Shown here: piece after piece, positions 52,879-60,345 of the stretch
How the letters are laid out: each line of letters begins with the position of its first letter
How positions within the stretch are numbered: position 1 is the stretch's first letter
Assembly: GCA_016217545.1 (NCBI GenBank)
Contig: JACRHT010000017.1
Location: 310,001 to 374,000 of the forward strand
Length of the DNA: 64,000 nucleotides
DNA from: Opitutia bacterium
GTDB lineage: Bacteria > Verrucomicrobiota > Verrucomicrobiia > Opitutales > Opitutaceae
Reading direction: 5' to 3'
Notes under the pieces: model-generated
Told to the model about the DNA's origin: nothing
Databases searched by the model: none
Seen by the model: the letters and a program-made list of their open reading frames with translations, nothing else
Position numbers and translations under genes: made by a program

Positions 52879-54311
52879 GCGCACCGACCGCCTCCGTCGA
52901 CGCCACGCCACGTCCGACCGCATTGCCGGAGGAGCGCGTGCCGTGGCGCGAGAAACTCGCGTTCGGCATCGGTGGCATTCTCGACAATTTCGGAAACGCC
53001 GGCCTCAAGAACGTCGCGAATCCCATCTTCAACATCGTGCTCGGCGTCAGCCCCGCGCTGGTCGGGCTGATGATCTCGATCTCGCGCGTCTGGGACGCGT
53101 TCATCGATCCGCTCGTCGGCAGCGCCTCCGACAACGCCCGCACGCGCTGGGGGCGCCGCAAGCCCTTCGTCGCGGTCGGCATCGTCGGCTGCGCCGTCGC
53201 GCTGCCGCTGATGATGTTCTGCCCCGCCGGCGGCAGCGAGGCGTCGCGGTTCGCGTGGCTAATGGTCACCGGCCTGTTGTTCTACGCGGCCTACGCCGTG
53301 TTCGTGATTCCGTTCAACGCCCTCGCATTCGAGATGACGTCGGACACGCACGAACGCACCCGCGTGCAGGCGGTGAAAACCGTCGTCGCGGCGATCTCGG
53401 GCGTGGGCATCCAATGGATTTTTCCGCTCACGCAAAACGGCTGGCTCGGCGACCCGGTGCAAAGCGTGCGGATCGTCGGCCTCGGCCTCGGCGTGCTCTA
53501 CCTGCTGATCGGCGTAGTCCCTCTCGTGACGCTGAAGGAGCGCCTCTTCCGCCAGGCGGCGAAGCAGGCCGCCGTGCCGCTCCGCATCAGCCTGCCCACC
53601 GCGCTGCGCAGCCGGCCGTTTCGACTGCTGCTATTAGTGATCGTGCTCACCCACCTCGGCCTGAACACCGTCAACGCCCTCGGCATCTACGTGAACGTCT
53701 ACTACGTCCACGGCGGCGACGCCAAGGCCGCCTCGATCGTCAGCGGCTGGTGGGGCACGGTCTACCTGCTTTCCACCATCGCGCTCACGCCCGCGATCGC
53801 GGCGCTCTCCGGTCGCATCGGCAAGCGCCGCGCCCTGCTCGTCTGCCTCGCCTGCGTGCTCACGGGCTCCACGCTAAAATGGTTCCTCTTCACGCCCGCG
53901 CACCCGCACTGGCAACTCGTCATCGGCGTGCTGCTCGGTCCGGGTTTGTCCGGTCTGTGGATGCTCGTGCCCTCGATGACGATGGACATCGTCGACCACG
54001 AGGAGCTGCAGAACGGGACGCGTTCCGACGCGCTGTATTACGCGATCTCCGCATGGGTCGGGAAATGCGGCCTCGCCCTCAGCCTTTTCCTGTCGGGCCT
54101 CCTGCTGGTCGGCCTCGGTTTCGACGCGAAACTCGGCGCGCAACAGAGCGCCACGACGCTGTTCTGGATGCGCGTCTGCTTCGCCTGGTTGCCGGCGCTC
54201 ACGGTCATCGTGTCGCTGATCACGGTCGCCCGCTTTCCCCTCACCACGGAAAAAATGCTCCAAGTGCGCGCCGAGCTCCTGCGCCGCCGCCAAGTCGCGG
54301 CGAACGCATGA
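52875..54311 (+). CDS. GPH-type sugar:cation symporter (MFS)
   Basis: A 478-residue membrane protein with about twelve helices. The loop after helix 2 reads DAFIDPLVGSASDNARTRWGRRKPF, the diagnostic sequence of the glycoside-pentoside-hexuronide (GPH) family (MelB, LacS, XynB-type). FNALAFEMTSDTHERTRVQ in the first half and DIVDHEELQNGTRSDALYYA in the second are also typical. It imports di- or oligosaccharides with Na+ or H+. Translational coupling to the exported sulfatase suggests that the desulfated product is its cargo. Confidence 0.92.
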   Translation: MSAPTASVDATPRPTALPEERVPWREKLAFGIGGILDNFGNAGLKNVANPIFNIVLGVSPALVGLMISISRVWDAFIDPLVGSASDNARTRWGRRKPFVAVGIVGCAVALPLMMFCPAGGSEASRFAWLMVTGLLFYAAYAVFVIPFNALAFEMTSDTHERTRVQAVKTVVAAISGVGIQWIFPLTQNGWLGDPVQSVRIVGLGLGVLYLLIGVVPLVTLKERLFRQAAKQAAVPLRISLPTALRSRPFRLLLLVIVLTHLGLNTVNALGIYVNVYYVHGGDAKAASIVSGWWGTVYLLSTIALTPAIAALSGRIGKRRALLVCLACVLTGSTLKWFLFTPAHPHWQLVIGVLLGPGLSGLWMLVPSMTMDIVDHEELQNGTRSDALYYAISAWVGKCGLALSLFLSGLLLVGLGFDAKLGAQQSATTLFWMRVCFAWLPALTVIVSLITVARFPLTTEKMLQVRAELLRRRQVAANA

Positions 54312-54406
54312 GACCGGTCTTCTGACCGCCCGCCTTCGCCGCGCCGCGCGCCTCCTGCCGTCACGCCCAAGGAGGCGCGAGGAGGCGCATTGCCCGGCCC
54401 TCACCG

Positions 54407-56248
54407 ATGACTTTCGACCGACTCTACGACGCCAGTCTGCAGCACCTGCTCAAGCTGCTGCGCTGGCGCGTGTGGTTGCAGGAAAAACTGCAGCCCACCG
54501 AGTGGCAGGTGACGCTGCTGTGGGCGGCAGTGGCGGGCGTGCTCGGCGCCCTCGCCGCCCTCGCGTTCACGAGCCTGACCGAAGGGACGCACCGCCTGCT
54601 CACCGGCTCGCGCGCGGGCATCGTGGAGTCGATGCGCCTGCTCCCGTGGTGGGCCGTGCTCGGCGTGCCCACGCTCGGCGGCCTGCTCACCGGAGCAATC
54701 CTTCGGGTCGGACAGAAGCTGCTGCCGGGGCAGAGTTCGACCGACTACATGGAGGCGATCTCGCTCGGATCAGGACGCCTGCCGGTGCGTGCGAGTCTGA
54801 CGAAGATTGGCGCCGCGCTCTTCGCGATCGGCTCTGGTGCCTCGATCGGTCGCGAGGGTCCGCTCGTGCAACTCGCGGCGTTGCTCGCCTCGCTCATCGG
54901 GCGCTGGCGCCGCCTGCCCCCGCCGCGCGCCCGCCTGCTGATCGCCTGCGGCGGTGCGGCCGGCATCGCTTCCGCCTACAACGCGCCCATCGGCGGCTCG
55001 TTCTTCATCGCGGAAATCATCCTCGGCACGATCGCGATGGAAAACCTCGGGCCGCTCGTCGTGTCCGCCGTCGCCGCCGCGCTGACCTTGCGGACGCTGA
55101 CGAACGCCGCCCAGCTCTACGCGGTGCCGGCATTCCATCTCGGCTCGCTCTGGGAAATCGGACCTTACGTGCTACTCGGGCTGCTGACGGGCTCGCTCGC
55201 CCCGCTGTTCCTCCGTTCGTTGCGCCGGGCGGAAGCATTCTTCGTCGGCCTGCGCCTGCCGTTGGTGCTGCGCCTCGGCTTGGGCGGGTTGCTGGTGGGA
55301 CTCGTCGCCATGCGGATTCCCGAGGTCTGCGGCAACGGCTACATCGTCGTCGTCGACATCCTGAACGGCGAGATCGGCTGGGGGATGCTGATCCTGGTCC
55401 TCGCCTGCAAGTGGCTCGCCACCGCCGCCTCGTTCGGTTCGGGCGCACCGGGCGGCGTTTTCACGCCTTCGCTTTTCATGGGAGCCAGCGGCGGATTTCT
55501 CTTCGGCACGGCGGTGCACGCGCTCTGGCCAGCCGCCGCCGGCGATCCACGCGCGTTCGGACTCGTCGGCATGGGGGCGTTTCTCGGCGCGGTCTGCCAC
55601 GCTCCGCTCATGGCGATCATCATGCTCTTCGAGATGACTCTAACCTACGACATCGTGCTGCCGCTCATGCTTTGCACCGTGATCGCCTACTACACCGCCA
55701 AGGGGCTCGGGAGCCACTCGCTCTACAGCGAATCACTCCGGCGCAAAGCCGCCGAGCAGCCCGCCGGAAAAACTTGGGAAGGTCAGGCCGTCGCAGCTTT
55801 CATGCGGAGCGATCCGCCCTGCATCCTCCACGACGCGCGCCTGGCAGATATCGCGCGGCTTTTCCTCTCCGAGCGGGTCAACAATCTCTACGTCGTGACG
55901 CGCGAGCGGAAATTTCTCGGCGTCGTCGCGTTGCACGACATCAAGCCATTCCTCAGCGAACCGGCGATGGCGCACGTCGTCATCGCCAGCGACATTCTCC
56001 ACGACGATTTTCCGTGCGTGCGTATCGGCGAATCGCTCGGCGAAGCGTTGGGACGCTTCCTCGGCGTGCGGGCGGAGCGGTTGCCCGTGCTGGCGAGCGA
56101 CGGCCGACTGGTCGGCAGCCTGGCGAAGAGCGACCTGCTGCTTGCTCTCGTCGAACTGCAAAAGCGCCCCCCCGCGCCAGCGCCGACGATCGCGGGCGCC
56201 ACTGCGTCCGGGCCGCTCGCGGAGGAGCCTGCGACGATGCGCACCTAA
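54407..56248 (+). CDS. ClC-family chloride channel/antiporter with CBS pair
   Basis: The 613-residue protein has the ClC core with about 18 helices: the selectivity and gating segment GSGASIGREGPLVQLAA (gating Glu150 of GREGP), FGSGAPGGVFTPSLFMGA, and GMGAFLGAVCHAPL. A C-terminal tandem CBS domain (about residues 465-590: FMRSDPPCILHDARLADIARLF and LPVLASDGRLVGSLAKSDLL) follows, as in many bacterial ClCs. It conducts or exchanges chloride or a related anion at the inner membrane. It lies 95 bp downstream of the symporter gene in the same direction, so it may belong to the sulfatase-symporter unit; a role in anion balance during sulfate release is speculative. Confidence 0.92.
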   Translation: MTFDRLYDASLQHLLKLLRWRVWLQEKLQPTEWQVTLLWAAVAGVLGALAALAFTSLTEGTHRLLTGSRAGIVESMRLLPWWAVLGVPTLGGLLTGAILRVGQKLLPGQSSTDYMEAISLGSGRLPVRASLTKIGAALFAIGSGASIGREGPLVQLAALLASLIGRWRRLPPPRARLLIACGGAAGIASAYNAPIGGSFFIAEIILGTIAMENLGPLVVSAVAAALTLRTLTNAAQLYAVPAFHLGSLWEIGPYVLLGLLTGSLAPLFLRSLRRAEAFFVGLRLPLVLRLGLGGLLVGLVAMRIPEVCGNGYIVVVDILNGEIGWGMLILVLACKWLATAASFGSGAPGGVFTPSLFMGASGGFLFGTAVHALWPAAAGDPRAFGLVGMGAFLGAVCHAPLMAIIMLFEMTLTYDIVLPLMLCTVIAYYTAKGLGSHSLYSESLRRKAAEQPAGKTWEGQAVAAFMRSDPPCILHDARLADIARLFLSERVNNLYVVTRERKFLGVVALHDIKPFLSEPAMAHVVIASDILHDDFPCVRIGESLGEALGRFLGVRAERLPVLASDGRLVGSLAKSDLLLALVELQKRPPAPAPTIAGATASGPLAEEPATMRT

Positions 56249-56263
56249 ATCGGCCGCGTGACC

Positions 56264-57565
56264 TCAGCGCGTGGCGCTGCCGCTCTTCGCCCGCCGTGCG
56301 CTCGACCAACGCGCACGCGGCAGACGCATGATCTCCGCCGGCGCGCGTCGATCGCGCAGCAGCTCCAGCATCGTGCTCATCGCGGGATCGATGTGCCGGT
56401 AGAATTTCCGGTAGCCGGCGCACAGGTAGTTCAGTCCCGGTTCACCGTCCGGCGTCTGGAGGAAGCGGTGTTTCGGGCACTCGCCGTGGCAGGCGAAACG
56501 CACCGTGCAGTCGCGGCAATATTTCGGCAGCGTGGCCGACTTCGCCTCGCCGAACTGGCGCTGCGCGGGCGCATCGACCATGGACGCGAGCGACTCGTTG
56601 AGCAGGTTGCCGAGCCGGTAGCGCGGATAGACGTAGTGGTCGCAGCTGTAGATATCGCCGTTGTGCTCGATCGCGAGCGCGCCGCCGCATTTCTCCGAGT
56701 AGATGCAGACGCCGGCCGGTTCGCCCGCCCAGTTGGCCAGCGCGGCGTCGAACTGCTGCACGAACACCCGACCGACGTCATGCTCGACCCACTCGTCGAA
56801 GATGCGGCACAGGAAGTCACCGTAGTCGCCCGGGCGCACGCTCCACGGCATGACGTGCTCGTCGTAGTTCTCCATCCCAGGATGATCGGGCGGTGGCGCG
56901 AGCCAAAGCCCGTCCGGCGCCCCGGCCTTCGGTGCCGTCCGCTCGATGATTGGGATGAACTGGATATATCCCGAGCCGATTTCACGGAGGAACCGGTAGA
57001 CGAGCACCGGAAACGGCGAATTCCGCCGATGCACCGTGGTGAGCGTGTTGAACTCGACACGGTGCTTCTTGAGCACGCCGAGACCGGCCATCACCGCGTC
57101 GAAGGTCGGTCGCTGCCCTTTGTCGACGCGATAGGCATCGTGCAGTTCGCGCGGCCCATCGATGCTGATGCCGACCAAAAATTGATTCTCGGCGAGGAAC
57201 TCGCCCCAAGTGTCGTCGAGCAGCGTGCCGTTGGTTTGCAGCGCATTTTCGATTTTCCGGCCGTCGGCGTAGCGCCGCTGAAGCGCCACGACCTCGCGGA
57301 AGAAATCCACGCCGAGCAATGTCGGTTCGCCGCCCTGCCAGGCGAAGTTCACCACCGGCACCGGCTGCGCGGCGATGTAGTCGCGAACGTAAGCTTCGAG
57401 CACGGCGGGCGACATGCGGAAATTCTTCGCGCCCGGGTAGAGATGCGTCTTCTCGAGGTAGAAGCAGTATTCGCAACCGAGGTTGCAGAGCGCGCCGCCG
57501 GGCTTGGCCAACAGGTGGAACGGGCGCTCGGCAGGCGGCGCGGTGAGACGGCTCGGCGTTGGCAT
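56264..57565 (-). CDS. Anaerobic sulfatase-maturating enzyme (anSME), radical SAM/SPASM
   Basis: The 433-residue protein has the radical-SAM motif CNLGCEYC (Cys27, Cys31, Cys34), then NFAWQGGEPTLLG, LQTNGTLLDD and GISIDGPRELHD, and a SPASM domain with Cys in CIYSEKCGGALAIEHNGDIYSCDH, YCRDCTVRFACHGECPKHRF and YLCAGYRKFY. This is the pattern of anSME, which oxidises the sulfatase active-site Cys or Ser to formylglycine without O2, in the cytosol. All five sulfatases in the window are of the Cys type. It is followed by the convergent ClC gene and preceded by the second GH26. Confidence 0.93.
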   Translation of the reverse strand: MPTPSRLTAPPAERPFHLLAKPGGALCNLGCEYCFYLEKTHLYPGAKNFRMSPAVLEAYVRDYIAAQPVPVVNFAWQGGEPTLLGVDFFREVVALQRRYADGRKIENALQTNGTLLDDTWGEFLAENQFLVGISIDGPRELHDAYRVDKGQRPTFDAVMAGLGVLKKHRVEFNTLTTVHRRNSPFPVLVYRFLREIGSGYIQFIPIIERTAPKAGAPDGLWLAPPPDHPGMENYDEHVMPWSVRPGDYGDFLCRIFDEWVEHDVGRVFVQQFDAALANWAGEPAGVCIYSEKCGGALAIEHNGDIYSCDHYVYPRYRLGNLLNESLASMVDAPAQRQFGEAKSATLPKYCRDCTVRFACHGECPKHRFLQTPDGEPGLNYLCAGYRKFYRHIDPAMSTMLELLRDRRAPAEIMRLPRARWSSARRAKSGSATR

Positions 57566-57644
57566 TGGCTAATTTCTCACCGCGAGTGACGGCGTGGTGC
57601 AATCGGATACTCTTTTGCCCGCGACACGCATGCCGTGCATCCGC

Positions 57645-58796
57645 TCATTGATACGGCGTGAAGTCGCCCTGCAACAGCACATGCGCGTCGTTCGCGAAGG
57701 CTTGAAAATCCGCCGCCTGCTCGTGCCCGGAATAATACGGCACCCAATAGGAACTCGCAGCCTGATTGGTCCAGGTCATGAGATAGGCGCACTTCGTCCA
57801 GAGCGGGCGAACGGGATCGTTGAAGGCGGCGAGCACCCGCGTCGTCCACCAAGCCGGGTTCGTCGTGCCGGCAAGGCCGGCGGTGCGGCCGATCTCGGTG
57901 AACGCCGTCGGCTTGCCCCGTGCGCTCGCGGCTTGATACGCATACCCGAGCGCGTCGTTCCACTTCGAGATGGCGTCGGTATCCTTCAGGTATTGGTCGA
58001 CGCCGCAGACGTCCACTTTGGCGTTGCCCGGCCAGTAGATGAGATACTCCGCCTTCGAGTTGAATTGGTTGCCCGACGGGGCGTAACAATACAGGAGCTG
58101 GTGCACAGCCTTCGTGTCGCGCAAGTAGGTCAGCGTGTAGTTCCACAACGTCGTGAACTCGCTCGGGACGGCTGCGCCCCACCAGAACCAATCGCCATTC
58201 ATTTCGTGATACGGGCGGAAGATTACCGGCACCGATTCACCGTTGACGGTGAGTTGGCCGAGCAGGGTCGCGAGCGCGTCGAGATCGCTGTTGAGCTTCG
58301 TGTTGGCCGCCTCGCCGGAGGTGACGGCGCGCGCGAGCACGCTGGGAGTATCGTTCACGCCGGTGCGGTCCTTCGCGCTGCCGCCGGTGAGCGGGTTGCG
58401 CATTTCCCAGTGGATCGTGAGAATCATGCCGCGCGCGAAGTCGTCCAGCATGCGCTGCCGCATCGTCGTGCGCTGGCTGGCAGTCGCATAAAGATAGGTG
58501 TCGAAATTCCAGCCGGAAACCCCGGGATGGTGCCCCGTCACGGTCTTGATATCCGAGCGATTGGCATTCCCCTGCCAGGTGCTGCCGTCGGCGTTGAGCC
58601 CTTTCCACGTGGCGAACTGCTGACCGAAGACCGCACCGTCGAACGACGTGTATGCGAACAGGTTTTCGTAGAGAATCGTTGTGAGACTCGTCGCCGCGTC
58701 GTCACTCTGCGGCGTGGCGCGAAGCGGGGAAGAAAACCCGGCGGCGAGGACGGCAAGCGCCAGTGCGGCGCGGAGACGGAGGAAGTTTGGGGGCAT
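57645..58796 (-). CDS. GH26 beta-mannanase-like enzyme, exported
   Basis: From ATG 58796 the protein has 383 residues: signal peptide (1-27), then VFGQQFATWKG, TGHHPGVSGWNFDTY, LTIHWEMRNP, VIFRPYHEMNGDWFWWG with acid/base Glu198, VCGVDQY, and TAFTEIG with nucleophile Glu301. All GH26 catalytic positions are intact. It cleaves beta-1,4-mannan or a related beta-glycan outside the cytosol and is quite diverged from the GH26 at 42630, so a different cleavage mode is likely. It is the last recognisable gene before the AT-rich spacer and tRNA fragment. Confidence 0.9.
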   Translation of the reverse strand: MPPNFLRLRAALALAVLAAGFSSPLRATPQSDDAATSLTTILYENLFAYTSFDGAVFGQQFATWKGLNADGSTWQGNANRSDIKTVTGHHPGVSGWNFDTYLYATASQRTTMRQRMLDDFARGMILTIHWEMRNPLTGGSAKDRTGVNDTPSVLARAVTSGEAANTKLNSDLDALATLLGQLTVNGESVPVIFRPYHEMNGDWFWWGAAVPSEFTTLWNYTLTYLRDTKAVHQLLYCYAPSGNQFNSKAEYLIYWPGNAKVDVCGVDQYLKDTDAISKWNDALGYAYQAASARGKPTAFTEIGRTAGLAGTTNPAWWTTRVLAAFNDPVRPLWTKCAYLMTWTNQAASSYWVPYYSGHEQAADFQAFANDAHVLLQGDFTPYQ

Positions 58797-59237
58797 GAGC
58801 GGAGGCGATGGTGGAAAAGCGCGGAATGGGCCGCCGGAGTGTTCGGCGGAAACCACCGCGAGGCGTGGGATTATGCCCGCTCACATGGGCCGAACCATGA
58901 GAACCCCGGGAAAATATCCGCGAACCTTTGCCGGCGAGCAAAAGTGCAACTGACCCGGCCCCGAGTGTGGCGTTGCCAATTTTCACACCACGCACGCGGG
59001 CTAAGGACGAAAGACACGCCCGACTGACAGATCGTCGCAGGACCTGGCCTTCACGAGATTCGAAGGAGCACGTAAACCGTGCACCAAGCGCGCTTCGATC
59101 GGGGAGTGAAAATGTGGCCAAAAGTGGCCATTCCAGATGCCATTTCGACCTGTTTTGCCCACATATCCAAATGCATCATTTATTTGCTTATAAATTATGA
59201 TCCAACTACTTGCGGTTTAAAATTATGCCTTATTGCG
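58797..59237. other. Spacer turning AT-rich; likely end of an integrated element
   Basis: No gene is seen. Up to about 59100 the composition is like the rest; from about 59130 to 59237 it becomes clearly AT-rich, ending directly at the tRNA-Ser fragment. At 59111-59132 AATGTGGCCAAAAGTGGCCATT repeats the palindrome TGGCCA twice, similar in style to repeats near the ends of IS21-type elements, but no transposase is present. Confidence 0.45.
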
Positions 59238-59298
59238 GCGGTCTTGAAAACCGCTGAGGCGCAAGCCTCCGGGGGTTCGAATCCCTCCCCTTCCGCCA
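59238..59298 (+). other. 3' fragment of a tRNA-Ser(UGA) gene, probable attachment-site scar
   Basis: The fragment begins at the anticodon arm: stem GCGGT/ACCGC with loop CTTGAAA (anticodon TGA, 59245-59247). It has a class-II variable arm (GAGGC GCAA GCCTC), a T arm with TTCGAAT loop and GGGGG/CCCTC stem, the 3' acceptor strand CCCTTCC, discriminator G and encoded CCA (59296-59298). The D arm and the 5' acceptor strand, expected as GGAAGGG about 27 bases upstream, are absent; the upstream bases are AT-rich and unrelated. It is therefore not a functional tRNA but the piece normally duplicated when an element integrates into the 3' half of a tRNA gene. Confidence 0.85.
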
Positions 59299-59316
59299 GC
59301 GCGCTGTTCGCGGCCC

Positions 59317-59348
59317 AAAAAAAAACGCGGCGCTCGATGCGCCGCGTT
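59317..59348 (-). terminator. Rho-independent terminator of the FecR-domain gene
   Basis: A 10-bp perfect stem (AACGCGGCGC / GCGCCGCGTT) with a 5-base loop is followed on the minus strand by nine U. It lies 23 bp after the stop codon of the FecR-domain gene. Confidence 0.9.
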
Positions 59349-59370
59349 GGTTGGAGAGATTTGGAAATGC

Positions 59371-60288
59371 TCAGTTCCGCGACGGACTGACGACCACTTG
59401 GGTCTGATCGAGCGCCGGGAGAATCGTCGCATTGCCACCGTTGTTGTCGCCACCCTTGCCCGCGTCGGCGGCCGGAGCGCCGGCCGCGGAGGTCGCGACG
59501 GCGACGAGGCCGGCGTTGCCGCTGCCCACCGCACCGGTCACCGCGCGCACGATTTCGCCGGTGGAGTTCGGGTTCGCTTCAGCGGCGACCTTGACGACGG
59601 CCGCGAGCACGCCCTCGACGAGATTCGGCGTGCCGGCCGTGTTGGTGATGGCGCCCTGGCCAATCGCATTGGCGACGGACACGGCCGCTTCGAGGAAAAC
59701 ACTGGCGAGCGAGGGATCAGCCGCCACCGCCTCCGCCACCGTCTGGGCGGCGCCACCGGAGGAGGCTTGGCCGAAGGCCACGCTGATCTCGCCGCGATCG
59801 GTGATGAAAGTCACCACACCGCTCATCGTGCCGACGGTCGCGTTGGCCTTGTCTTGGGTGACGCGCACCGCGAAGACCGTGCCCTTGGCCACAGCGATGC
59901 CGCGCGGCGTGCGCACGCTGAAATTGGTGATGCCCTTTTTCGCCGGATCGAGGCTGGCAACCACGGTGCCACGCTGGAGATTCAGGGTCGTCGTCTCCTT
60001 GGCGTTGTGGCCACCCTGGACCTCGGCATCGAGACGCTCGATCGTGAGCTCGCTATCCGCGAGGACGTTGGCGACGGTGCCATCGAAAAAGCGGAGCGAG
60101 ACTTCGGCGCCGGAGCCGGTCTGAATCACGGCGCCAACCGGCAGAGCGGCGCCCGGTTGCAGAGATTGATGCGAACCGGTCGAAACGGTGCCTTTGACCG
60201 TCAGCACGGTGGCACTGGGGGCGCCAAACACGGCGAGCGTGCAACCGAGGAAAAGAACCAATGAAGCGAGGATTTTGCGGGAGTTCAT
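59371..60288 (-). CDS. Exported FecR-domain protein
   Basis: The 305-residue protein has a signal peptide (1-22, LGCTLAVFGA) and a FecR domain: AVIQTGSGAEVSLRFFDGTVANVLADSELTIERL, LNLQRGTVVASLDP, FSVRTPRGIAVAKGTVFAV. An Ala/Gly-rich, low-complexity C-terminal half with AEAVAADPSLASVFLEAAVSVANAIGQ follows. Free FecR domains without a sigma/anti-sigma partner are common in exported proteins of this phylum and may bind cell-surface polymers. It lies next to the exopolysaccharide genes, but a perfect terminator and a 57-bp gap make its transcription unit unclear. Confidence 0.82.
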   Translation of the reverse strand: MNSRKILASLVLFLGCTLAVFGAPSATVLTVKGTVSTGSHQSLQPGAALPVGAVIQTGSGAEVSLRFFDGTVANVLADSELTIERLDAEVQGGHNAKETTTLNLQRGTVVASLDPAKKGITNFSVRTPRGIAVAKGTVFAVRVTQDKANATVGTMSGVVTFITDRGEISVAFGQASSGGAAQTVAEAVAADPSLASVFLEAAVSVANAIGQGAITNTAGTPNLVEGVLAAVVKVAAEANPNSTGEIVRAVTGAVGSGNAGLVAVATSAAGAPAADAGKGGDNNGGNATILPALDQTQVVVSPSRN

Positions 60289-60345
60289 GGCGAGGCGGGG
60301 AGGTAAGAGGACTGGATGGAGCGAGGCGAAACAAAAACTAAGGTA

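Noticed and set aside
59200-59298. A complete functional tRNA-Ser gene
   Set aside because: The D arm and the 5' acceptor strand (expected GGAAGGG) are missing; only the part from the anticodon stem to CCA is present.
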